Shown: one piece after another, positions 1 through 12,152 of the stretch
How the letters are laid out: each line of letters starts with the position of its first letter
Numbering within the stretch: position 1 is the first letter of the stretch
NCBI GenBank assembly: GCA_030062745.1
Contig: CP099844.1
Span: forward strand, 6,539,481-6,603,480
Origin: Capitulum mitella
Lineage: Eukaryota; Arthropoda; Thecostraca; Pollicipedomorpha; Pollicipedidae
Reading direction: 5' to 3'
DNA: 64,000 nt
The notes under the pieces: model-generated
The model's database searches: none
Told to the model about the DNA's origin: nothing
The model's input: the letters and a program-made list of their open reading frames with translations, nothing else
Position numbers and translations under genes: made by a program

Positions 1-1265
1 GATTCCAGTTCACTGATGGTTGAATGGCAACAGGTCTGTTATTAGGCTTTGATTCCTATGATTACCATTCAGGGTAAAAGTGTAAAGCTACCAAATTGAT
101 TCAGCATTGAGTTGAATTGATTCAGGGTCAAGCACATCTTGATTCTCTTCTTTCATGTTGTGCCACAAACAGTATGTTGAGTGCAGTGTGAGGGTTCAGT
201 TCCACTGTTGGATTGTAGGGTGAGTATGTGGAGATATGACCTGTTACCTTTTCCTCCAGGATGTATGTTACACATATCAAGGTGAAAACAGCAGGATGTT
301 TCATGATTATCCACCAGTGAATTGGGTGCTATGCTAAGTGATCCATTTTAGTTCAGTGACGTGAATGTGTCCTCCCCAATGAATGCCCTTATATCGTTAT
401 GTAGAAGTTATGTACTGGTGCTTGTGTAGTAGGAGGTCAGTTTCATCCTCACACTGCAGAGCTACTAATGCAGCCTATGAGAAATGTTGATTGTGCATCC
501 TTGGCTATTGAGAACTAAGATGTAGAGAGTGTTTAGACAAATATTATGGATAACTTGTCTTTTTCTCTGCCTAAAAGATACAAAATATTGCAATGCAGCA
601 CCAGTGTTGCAGGTGGAGCTAAGTCAGTACAGCCAGTTTTTTTATATTTTGGTTATCAGATGAATGGGCTGTGTTTGGTTGTCATTCACGTCATGTAATG
701 ATTTGGCAGTGTGTCTGTCTGTCATTCCAGTAGTTGAAGCGTATGAGGACTCTGTTGACAGGATTGACATGTTTTATTCTGAATTGGTGTAAGCTGAGCT
801 TGTGTGACTTATGTTTGACCTTCGAGACCAGACATGTTGAATGTCACATTTTTATGGCCTCCATCATGTTTGAAGTGTTTAGAATACTGGAAAGGGTCCA
901 ACCAGGTCATTGACATCACCAGGTGTGACTTTGGAAGGTTGTAAGAAATTGTGCAGATTTGCAGAACATCTCTGACCAGGTTGGTGTTGTACTGTAACAC
1001 ATTTTGTGCCTGCCAACCTTTTTGGATCACACAGAGGCCTGAAAAAGGCCATAATTCTTGAATGAAATGTTCTACATGGGCTAGCTTTTGAGAAACATGT
1101 TTGGTCAGCAAAATTGCCACTGAATGCATTTCCTGAAGTTAAGACTGTGGTCTTGTGGTAAATAAATTGAAAGTCCAGGGAAGTCCAGGCGCAGCGACGG
1201 CGGCCTGCGTGGCTGAGCAGGAGGGTGACGTGTATGTTTGTATGTGTGTGTGTGTGCTGTTGCAG
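1..1265. other. Intronic sequence upstream of gene A exon a
   Basis: AT-rich, low-CpG sequence with no coding-like frame. The last ~30 bases form a GT/TG microsatellite next to the acceptor. I see no earlier exon, so this is presumably intron of gene A. Confidence 0.5.
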
Positions 1266-1408
1266 TCGCTGGAGGTGGCCGTGAGAGACCATGGCAGGGC
1301 CTACTCGGAGCGGGTGGGCGCCGTGCTCACGGCCTGGGAGAAACTGGCCGCCATGGCGTCCCGCGCCTGCCCAGACACCCTGCTTCAGCTTGCTCAACAC
1401 ATCTTTAG
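1266..1408 (+). CDS. Gene A exon a (first visible)
   Basis: Acceptor tgttgcag precedes position 1266 and donor AG|gtcagt follows 1408. The 143 bases open in phase 0 and read SLEVAVRDHGRAYSERVGAV onward to QLAQHIF, ending with two bases of an Arg codon completed by the next exon. A pyrimidine/GT-rich tract (1227-1260) precedes the acceptor. The exon is GC-rich while its flanks are AT-rich, which makes it stand out. At least one upstream exon must exist. Confidence 0.7.
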
Positions 1409-4400
1409 GTCAGTGGGCAGGGTGACTCCACAGAGTTGGTGTAGAACTGCCCAGTTCTGGGTAATTTTTTGTTTGAGCCTGAAAATGAACAGTTTTGTTG
1501 CATCTCGTGGAACGGCATGATAGAGTTGTGTAGAATTTTCTCGTGGTCGATTTTTGCTGGGGTGGTTAGACGTATCACTGGAATAGGGCAACACATCTGT
1601 GTAGAAAATGCATGAGTCATCAATACGTCTGTTTTCTGAGTCCTTTTTGGAATTACAGTGAACGAAAAGGACGTTACAACCTCCATCCTGCCAGTGTTAC
1701 TTCACAGGCATTGCTATGAATGTTCAGTCGGTGCGCCCCTAAGCCCCAATAACCAACCAACCAGCTATGAATGTTCACTTTGGCTTGCATTGAACATTAA
1801 TGTTTTGCTACCTTGTAAGTTCGAGAGGTGTGATATTTACCCATCTTGCTTGCAGAATTGTATTACTATTCATTCGTTTGTGTCGCACGAAACAGGCAGT
1901 CGGCCGCCTGCGTTACAGAATAATTTTCACGTGGATGTCTGTGGGCTGCGGTCGGCCCGGCCACTGTCGTTGTGCCGTTGCGTGGAGCCGTCTCGGGGCG
2001 ATTTCAGTTCTGCCTGTGACTCCCTTGCATTGCGTGTCCCGCCACATCTCGATATTCCGGATCCCGGAGGCCAGAGTCTGATGATGACAGTAGAGTATGG
2101 TTGTCCCAACCAGGTCACATTTGAGTTCTGTTGCTTCCGCCTGAGGTGGACCGTTCCAGTCGCAATTTTGCCTGTCATCTAGCGATTGCTTGGCTTTATG
2201 CTGCTTGAACGTTGCAACTGGAATGCAGCGAAGGAGAAGTCCAGATTTTCATGAGGGCTGAAACGTGCAGAACAGTGCAGACCTTTGCTGGCACTCCTGA
2301 AAATTCACATGAGTTTCACCGACGAGCAAACTGTAGCATAGCTGCTGCAGAAGCGAACACCAAGGTCGCGGCAGGGTCGGTGTATTTCCTCGTGGAATTA
2401 ATTATTTAATTGATTCAGTCCCTGGCCTCCACCGTGCAGTTGAGTGTTTTCAGTCGATACCGCTGGGCCACGTTGGACCGAGATCGGACGGAGTCCATCC
2501 ATAAGTTTGCGGGCGACCTTCACTGCCGTGGTCTCGCGCGGGGTCGGCGGCTCTCTGCCGGCGAACAGAACCATCTGTCGCAGTGGAGTAACACATGCCT
2601 TGTCAAGACTTAATGCTGCAATCATTGAGACGGACGGCGAAGTCGGGCGGCGGTTGCGGCCGCGGCGGCTCTGCAGTGTCCCCGGCCGTGTGGGGGGGGG
2701 GGGGTCCGAGCGGCCCGCTCTGGTGTTCCGGCAGCGGTGGCGCTCCTCCGAGCCGCCGTGTTTGCTCTCGTTAGGCCGGCCGGGCTGGGACAAAATCCGG
2801 CCGGCCGGCCGATTGTTCGGCGCCGAAATCAATGGCGGCCCAAGAGCGGCGAATGAATGATCAGATCAAACAGAGCGTCGCCGGGATTGGACTTTTTCCT
2901 CCCCTCGGTGGGGCCGGCCGGCTCGGCGGCGTGCTGGCGGCTCGGAGGACGTCCGTGGAGTTCGGCCGCGGTCCGCCGCCGTCTGAGGAACGTCGTTCGA
3001 CCGCCGCCGGCCGGCCCAGGTGTCGGCCGGTCCGACTGCGGACGGCGTGATTGACGCCGTCCGAGCCGGCCCGGCCGGGACGACGTCACGTCCGTCTGTG
3101 AGGCGCGTGACGCGGCTGCCGACGGTCGGTTAGCGCCGCCGGCCGGGCGGGGGCGCCGGCGCGGCCGGGCGGCGCCGGTGGGCGGCCCGCTCGGCCGTCG
3201 GACGCCGTCTCGACTCAGACCCCGCCGATGGACGGCCCGCGCCCGCAGTCGGAGCGCCGCTGTGGCGACCGCACTTGGCCCGGCGCGGCGGGTTAGAGCT
3301 CTGACAGCGCCGAAGTTCTTGTCATTGTTCTGCGTGTTGGTATTCCCTTGCGCTGGCTGAGGATGGGGCTGTGCAGCGGTTGTCGACACTGTATGACACG
3401 CGTTGTAGTGAAAGGTCTTTGCGCGCGAGGTCTTGTTCCGTTGAGGAATTGTTCGGGACTTTTACGCGTAAATCGGACGTTAATGGAGTTATCCTCTGAG
3501 TCCCTAGTGCCGGACACTGATTTCCGTACGATTCGCGGAGTTTCGTTTTCCTGGTGGGTGCGGACAGATCTGAGCGCATGGGAACTTTCAAACAATGAAG
3601 CGTACTCATTTTCCGTTTACCTATGACTCGTTTAACAGTAAACACTGTGCCGCGAACACTTTTCCTGGATTGCTTCGCTCATTCATGATGGAATTTGGAG
3701 GTGATTGTACTTACTGGAATGCCAGACGAATTGACCATAAAGTCACGCGATTCTGCCTGCTTTCGTAACTTACCAAAAAGGGCCCCCGGAAATGTTTTAC
3801 GCGTCAGATCGCGTCAGGAAATCGAGTTTAAATTAGAAATAAAGTAACGTGTTTGCAGATCACGTGATGATATATGTTCCTGTCAGTAATTATTGTAGAA
3901 TTTCGTAAAGCCACGTTCCGACACTGGTGCGTCTCAATACTGGTGCTTTATTGCGACAGATGTTCAGCAGCATTAGTGATGTTGCTGTTGTTGCTTGTGC
4001 AGATGAACCGTGCATTGATTGGAGGACGCTGAAGTTGGTCTCGCAGTGTTTTCTGACCTCTGTCTGGGCGTGTGCTGTCTGCTGTAGTATTCCGTGCCAG
4101 TTGTCTGGGCGTGCGCTGTCTGGAGATTGTCTAAGCTCGACCCTCCGTCACCAGGGATGTTGTAGCTGATCCCGTGGCATGTTGCCCACTAGTTGACCAA
4201 ATCCGCTACATACCGATTGAGAGCAAAAGTGCGTTTACAGTGATACGCTGTCTCTTTGTACGTGTATGAATGCTGTCTGTGCGGGTGCCTATCCCGCAAG
4301 CTTATTCTAAAGCCGATCCGCTTGTCATTTGTGTTTGTCTGCTGTCTGGCGCTGTCTGAACTGGGTGGCGTCCCGCAGGCGGTTGCTGGTGCCGATCCTG

Positions 4401-7400
4401 TCTGTCTGATGCCTGAGCGCTGTCTGACGACGCAGAGCCTGCCCATCAGGCAGACGCTGGATTCTGTTCCCTATTTTTTGTGTCTGCCTCCTGTCTGAGC
4501 GCCGTCTGAGCTGGAGCGTGCCCGGCAGGCGGACGCTAGAGCTGATCCTGCTCGGCGAGTGGCCGCGACTGTCGCGCGCCGTGAAGACGCACCTTACGGT
4601 GACGGTGCAGCGGTGCGGCGTGCTGCTGCACCAGCCGGCCGCCGGCCGCCTCTGTCAGCACCTGATCTCGCTCGTCAACGACCCCTGGGGCCACCCGACG
4701 CTGAAGCGGATGCTGAACGGCGAGCCGGTGGAGGAGCGGCCGCTGCTGGAGCTGTGCTGCGCCGAGAGGGCGCCGCTGCTGGCGCTCCGGCTGCGGACCC
4801 TCTGCGAGTCGCGCTGCCGGGGCATGGCGCTCGCCATGGCCCGTCAGTGTGTCAGGTGAGCAGCAGCGGGAACTGGAGAAGCAGGTCGTGGCCCGCCAGT
4901 GTGTCAGGTGAGAAGCAACTGGTGGGGTAGATGCTGGCCCTGGTGAGAGCAGAACCCTGGCCTGGTCGATGTTGATGTGAGAACGCATGCTATCCAGATG
5001 CTGCATTGCTCGATACTGTTAGGAAGTCGTCGGAATCGTTCGTTTACAGCGGTTGCGCTATTGCAGGTGCCAAGAGCTTCAGGACAAGTCATTCCATGAT
5101 TTATGCTCCGAGGCGCAGCGGTCGTACTTCTTCGACCTCTGCGTTGCTCTCCTGTTTAAGTACAAACAAAGGGATGATATTATATCCATGGTGAGGACGC
5201 AGAAAAGTGTCATCTTGTAGCGTGGTGCTGCAACAAATGTGGATGTACTTTTATTTTACTGTACTGATGGCCAGTGACCAAAAGAACCAACACATCGTCG
5301 CTTGGATATAGCGAGTTTTCGTCGCATGTGCCAACCACTGAGAAGGAAGCCATCGTTAATTTTTCATGTTTGAGATGCCTGTAAAGCAGCCTTACCATGG
5401 CATCACCTTATGCCATCGGCTTGGCGGCGTCGTTTATCTGCTGCTGGTAAGTGATGCCATCGTTCAGCATATGGCATCGCTGTGAGGGGATTCGTCAGTA
5501 ACCGTTGGCGGCCGCCCCGCCGCAGCTGAAGCCGAAGGACGGCACGTTTGGCCTGGCGCTGGTGCGGCGATTCGTGGCGCGGCGCGACTCGCGCGACTCG
5601 GTCTGGAAGAGCAGCCGCCAGCTGGCACCGTTCCTCAGCCAGGTGCTGCTCGTCCAGTCGCTGGTCCGGCCTGACTCGGATCACGTGCAGTGAGTGGCGC
5701 CATGTGGGGTCGTTGCTCTGTCCAGATCGTCGGTCGTGCTTGTATGCCGTGAGGCAAAATCCCGAGTATTGGGTAGTTGCTCGACTGCCAGTTTTCCTTG
5801 TAGAATCGACCGTAATGACTCGGTTCTCCAGAACATTGAGTGACCACTGAGCGGACCTGGCTGATGGCTGTGACCCGATGAAATACGGGTTATCCCGTGT
5901 TGTATTCAACCCCCGTTGACGTGGGCGGCCCATTGCATCATCTTGGAAAATCGTTTCCCTCCAGAGCAAAGCGGCTCCCAGGTGGCGCAACACTTGCCCT
6001 GGTGAGTCCAGAATCTGACGCAAAACGAGGATAACCCGCATTCCATCGGGATCGCGGCGCATGTCTGGTGCGGGCAGTCGGACACTGACGCCACTCGCCT
6101 CCGCAGTGAGCTGACCACCGAGTGGGCGCGGCTGATGCGCCACGACACGACCGAGCCGGCCGAGCTGGCCGAACTGCGGTCGGCCGTGCACAAGCTCAGC
6201 TCGCGCACCGACTCGGCGCGGCACGTGATCGACTTCGAGCGCGGCGTCAGCGACGTGGTGAGTGGGACCCCGCGTCTGGGCGCCGCACGTCGCGCTCCGA
6301 TGCTGCACCGGTGGCAGGTCGGCGTGGTTTTCGGAGGTCTTCGTGCCGACGCATGCGTTGAATGGCATTGTTTGACGACCACGTTTATGATGCGACAGAG
6401 CTGCGTTGGGAAACGCCTTACGTTGACGGTACTGAATTTCACGCTGCTGTTTCACTATCTTCATTGAATCGGGCAGGTGGGTGCTGATTTGTCGCCGGCG
6501 CCTAACTGCTTCGTCTGTACTGCAGTTCGGCACTCGGCTACGACCACTGGCGATCGAGCTGTGCGTGCGGGCGCTGATGCTGGAGACCAACCGGCTGGAG
6601 CACTTGAAGCTGCTGGAGGACGACGAGACGGGTGGCGGCAGCGGCGGCGAGCAGGCCGGCTGCCGCCGCACGCTGGCTGCCGGCTTCATGCGGCTGGCCG
6701 AGCTGACGGCCGACAACGTCCGGTTCAGCCGCGAGTGCGTGCTCTCGGCGTTCTCGCTGCAGCCGTCGGCCGACAAGCTGGGCCGGCTGGTGCGGCTGGC
6801 CGCGCTCAGTGGCAGTGTACAAAGCGGGCCGGCGGCGGCGGCGGCTCAGGCCGGGGCGGAGGCGCCGCCGACCGCCGGCCCGCTGGACAGTGCGCGCGGT
6901 GAGGCGGCGCGCGCCGCGACGGACGACGGGGCGCCGTGGCCGCCGTGCGTCGACCCCCACGCGCGCTGTGACGGGGCCGAGTCGCCGTGCGCCGCGTGCT
7001 GCGCCGTGGCCGCCGACGTCCGGCCGCCGACGCTCTCCGAGTGGGACCCGACGTTCGTGGCGTGCGCCGACGACCTGATGGACCAGCTGCGCGGGCGCGA
7101 CGCCGAGGCGCCGTCGCCGCCAGCAGAGCGCGACATCCTGGAGGTGCTCATCAAGGTGAACCGGGACACGGACGAGAGCTACGACGTGCTGCGCGGCTGT
7201 CGCGCCTCGATGGACTCGCTGGACGTGTCGGCGCAGCTGGCCGACGATCTGATGGTGGTGCTGAGCTCCAGCCGGTGGAAGGTGCTGTCCTGGTCCAGAG
7301 ACTGGAGCGACCTCTACCCCATCTGTCGGGCGTACCTGCGCGACCCCGAGGGTCTGGTCAACACCCCCAAGGAGCTCAAGTTCCTCGAGATCGACTACAG

Positions 7401-10400
7401 CAAATTCTTGAAAAAGGATGATGATGAGCCGGATGAGTTTTACGGCATTGAGAAAGGGTATGAACGATGTCTACATGCCTCGGATAGGGCCGGGCGGGAT
7501 CCCGTGAAACCGAAACTGAAACTCCCCTCAAAGGCATCAGAAGCGGAGAATGAGCTGAGGAAAAAACATTCCAGCAAGACGAAAAACCATGCTTCGGAGC
7601 CCCAGCTAAAGAAACTGTCCAAGAAAAAGTTGCAGATTGGCAGACCAACAGTCAAAACTGCCTAATTCAGCATTCCCAAAACTGGCGAAGGCCAAAAAGG
7701 AGAAGCAGCAAGGCGTGAAGGGCATGCGGGTGAAGAAGTGCAAGCCACTGGCGGTGGAAGGCAAACGGGTGACGACCACCATCAAATGCGAGTCGGGTAA
7801 GCCGCCCCGCCCCCGCAACCGGCCCAAAAAGCAGGACTCTGCCGTGTCCTCTGTGTGGACCGAGAAGATGGAGGTACTGCGCCGCTTCATGGAGGGGCGG
7901 CAGCAGCTGGCCCAGAAGCTGCCGGCCCGGCTGCCGGAGCCGTGGGAGGCGTCCGAACGGCCGGCGACGGCGCCCGACCAGTCGGCGTCGACGTCGGCGT
8001 CGGCGCCGGCGCCGGCGCCGGAGAAGCGGCCGGTCGACTCCACCAAGCTGCTGCGCCAGTTCCGGCCGGAGCGCCTGTCTCCCGGCGGCCGGTCGGAGAC
8101 GGCCCGCTCCCCGGAGCGCGCCGCGCCCACCATCTTCTATCCGATGGTGCGGCTGCCGGCCAAGCTGACCTGGGAGCCGTCCGTAGCCGAGGACCGCCCG
8201 CCTGCGCCGGAGACGGTCGAGCCGGGCGGCAACCAGCCGCAGGTGCGGCGGCTGATGGAGCAGCAGCAGCAGCGCGACGCCGCCCGCCTGCAGAACACCA
8301 TCCGCCGACGCATCAGCGCCACCCGCATGAAGGCGATGGCGGCGCTGCGCCAGAAGCTGTCGGCGTCCGTGGCGCGGGCGGCCGCAACCGGGCAGGCGGC
8401 CGAGGTGACGCCGACCGGTGGCCGCGCCGGCGCTGACGAGAACCGTCTGAACTCGGCCAACGTCATCGAACGCAAGCTCAAACTGAAGAACGTCCGGATC
8501 CGCAAAAAGCCGATCAAAGACTCGTCGCTGCGGGGCGTGCGCATCAGCCGGCCCAAAGCGGGCCTGTGGGACACGCCGCTCCTGGACGAGGCGGGTGCTG
8601 CCGCTGGCGCCGAGCCGCACTTCGACTTCGGCCTGGTACCGAAGGTTCCGCCGGTGCTACCGCCGCAGGAGCACCTGGTGTACCCAGTGCACTCGACGCC
8701 GCCGGCGGCCGCCAGCGGGCCGCAGCCTCCCCGCCGGCCGCGCGCCAGTCGCAACAACTCGGGCGGCGGCGGCGGCGGCGGTGCCGGCGGTGGCGGCAGC
8801 AACAGCGGCAACAGCAGCAGCAACAACAACAGCAGCGGGGCGGCCGGCCGCAGTCGGGCGCCGTCCGGCGGCAGCCGCAGCAAGAAGGCGCGCACAGACG
8901 GCGCCGAGCCGCCGCCGCCGGCCGGCGACCTGTCGCAGCCGGGGCCGAGCGGCGGCAGCAGTGGCAGCAGCGGCGCCGCGCCGACCGCCGAGCCGGCGGC
9001 GCCGGGCGCCCGCGGCGCGCCGGCGCGCACCATCTCGTTCCAGGAGGTGCTGCGCAAGGTGCAGGAGGAGAGCGCCGGCGAGCGGACGGCCTCCCAGTCG
9101 GGCCAGGTGACGCCGGCCGGCCTCAGCCGCCTGCTGCAGCCGCTGGACGGCGCCGCCGGCGGCTCCGAACAGGAGACCATCACTCTCTACCGGTCGCAGG
9201 ACACGTCCGTCTCGCAGACGTTCGTGCCGTCCAGCAGCCTGACTCCGTCGCTGGTGGCGTCGGCCGGCCAGTCGAGTGGCGGCGCGGCGCCGACGACCGC
9301 CGTCCGGCCGACGGTGTCGAGCGGCGCGGCGCGCGGCACGCCCGTCATCCGGCACCCGCAGGTGCCCGAGGTGAAGCAGGTGGTGATCCCGCCGGCGCTG
9401 CAGCAGCAGGCGGCCCGGCTGCAGCAGCAGCAGCAGCAGCAGGGCCAGCAGGTCAGCCAGCTGTCGCGGCTGCTGAACCAGCGGCTGGAGACGCCGGCCA
9501 GCGGCGCGGCCGGCGGTCAGGACGCCTTCTCGCTGCTGCTGGCCAGCTCGCGGCCGGCGCCACCGGCGGTCGGCTCGTCCCAGCTCTCGGAGATTCTGTC
9601 GCGGCCGCTGGACACGTCGGCGCCGCGCCAGGTGAAGACGCGCGAGCTGGCCAGCCTACTGACGTCGCCGGCGACGGCGGCGGCGGCGGCGGCGGCGCGC
9701 CCTCGCCGCAGCCGACGCAGGACGCGCCGGCCGCGTCGGCCGTCAAGACGGAGCCGACGCCGACCGACGAGGGCCTGGTGGGCCGCATCGCCGATTACCT
9801 GATGCGCTCGTCGCCGCAGACCTCCGAGCCGGAGCCGGCGGCGTCGGCGGCCAGCGCGCTGCCAGCCATCTCCAGCCTGCTGAAGGCGTCCGGCGTGGCG
9901 GCGGGAGGCACCGCCTCGGCTGCCGCCCAGCGTCCGGCCGCCACCGCTGCTGCTGGCGGCGGGCAGTCGGCCATGCAGACCGGGCAGGTTCTGGTGCTCA
10001 ACAACCAACAGAAACTGCCGCAGAGTATCCTGCTGCACGGCCAGCAGTACACGCTGGTGAAAAAGGATTCCCAGGTCAGTGGAGACGTGGCAGCTGTTGC
10101 GCTTGACTAGTTCTGAGCATAATGTACACGCCTCCTCCCCTCGTACGACGTAACTGATGTTCGTGCCGTCGTAACGGATTAGCGTGTCTCGGATTTAAGC
10201 AGTCGTTAATAATGACGTTCATTGATTGTAAGCTTACTGTGGTGATCCGTGTGACATCTGTTGCCATTGGCTTTTAGTATACTTGAGTGCATTAATGAGC
10301 ATGACTGTGGTCGTAAAGAAAATTGGAATTAGCCTTGAACTCATACCAAAGAAAAACACGAAAACAAATTAATCCTGTCGGTTTGTTTTGTGTTTTTTTT

Positions 10401-10618
10401 TTGTGTTTGATATTTTGAGCTGAAGGCTGATTCTGTCTTACCTTCTTGCCATTGTCGATTACATCGGCGACGACACTCCGCTGACAGGCTGTCTGTCGCA
10501 GGTGATCTACGTGCCGACGGCCCGCCTCATTCATGCGCAGCAGCAGCAGGCCATAGTGAAACAGCAACAACAGCAGCAGCAACAGCAGCAGCAACAACAG
10601 CAACAACAACAGCAACAA

Positions 10619-10665
<47 letters not shown>

Positions 10666-10666
10666 A

Positions 10667-10707
<41 letters not shown>

Positions 10708-12113
10708 ACAGCAGCAGCAGCAGCAGCAGCAGCAGGCGAGCCAGCCGCCGCCGCGGCCGGTGGTGGCGCAGCAGGCGGGCCGCAACACGATCCAGTACAT
10801 GCCGGCGGTGCCGGTCACGGCCGCGGCCTCCACGTCGGCGGCGGCGGCCGGCGCCTCCGTCTCGTCCACCACGCTCGAGCAGCTGCGCGAGTTCGAGAGC
10901 GTGCTGGAGGCGGTGTCGACGCGCGGCGAGGCGACGGGCGCCGGCCGCGAGCCGCCGCTGGAGCTGGAGACGCTGGTGGCCTCTGACCTGCTGGGCATGA
11001 CGCCCGACTCGTCACCGGCGCCGACGTCGGCGGGCGCCGCCCAGTTCGTGTACCCGCCGGCGGCCGACGCGGCGCCCGACGACGACAGCAGCCGCGGCAG
11101 CTCCTCCTCCAGCTACAACCTCATCAGTCAGCCGGCGGCGACGCCGCTGGCCGGCCAGACGTACGCTGGCGACGCTTCGCCGTCGCTGCCGACGACCGTG
11201 GTGGCCTCGTCGTCGGCCGGCGGCGTGGCCGGCTCGCCACTGGTCAGCAAGGTCAAGCCCAAGCCGGTGGCGCAGAAGATCAAGACGGCCGTGACGGCGC
11301 AGAAGCCGAAGCCGATCGTGGCGCCGACGCTGGTGAAGCCGTCGCCGGTGAAGCAGGAGCTGGAGGACGACCAGACGCGGCAGCGCATCGCGGCCATCCT
11401 GCAGCAGTACCAGCAGGACCTGGCCAGCAACCCGACGCCAACGCCGGCGCCCAGGAACCGCAAGAACCCGCCCGTGTACACGTCGCGCGGTGGCGGCGAC
11501 GGCGCCAGCAAGAGCAAGAAGAAGTCGCCCAGCAAGAAGGTGGAGACGGTGGTGGGCGGCGCGACAGTGAGCGCCGCCTCCTCGCTCTCGGTGGAGGAGG
11601 AGCCGGCCGTGAAGGCGTCCACCAGCCCGAAGCCGGCCACGTCGCAGTCGGGCGCCGACGACTTCTCTGAGCAGAACAACGCCGAGGCGGCACTGTTGGC
11701 GGACGGCGGCGTCGGCGCCAGCCCGGCGTCGACGCTGGAGTCGCCCGGGGCCGCCGCCGCCGCCGACGCCGGCCGCCGCGCCGCCGCCGCTGCAGCAGCC
11801 GTACCGGACGGTGCGCGTGGTGCGCTTGGTGACGTCGGCCAGTCGGCCGCACTTGCTGCACACGCTGTCGGCGCGGCCCGGCCAGCAGCCGCTGATCGGG
11901 CAGCCGCCGGCCGCGCTCAGCACGTTGCTGCCGCCGTTCCACACGCTGGCGACAGGAGCCGGCCGGCGGCGGCACGACGGCCGCCGGCTGGCAGCAGGCC
12001 CAGCCGGCCCCGCCGCAGGCCGCTCACGTCAAACAGGAGCCGCATCAGGAGCCGGCGCCGCTGGCGCACGCCCAGCAGCAGCTGCCGCAGCAGCAGCTCC
12101 AGCAGCAGCTGCC

Positions 12114-12152
<39 letters not shown>

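Noticed and set aside
7459-7670. A possible 212-bp intron in gene A exon f that would remove the first frame break (gtatga...ttcag)
   Set aside because: The removed part reads as a continuous Lys-rich protein like its flanks, so a one-base indel in the A-rich tract is simpler; RNA-seq could decide.
8137-9183. Long minus-strand open frames opposite gene A exon f
   Set aside because: They mirror GC3-biased coding sequence on the other strand; no domain, no splice fit, low-complexity Arg/Pro/Leu products.
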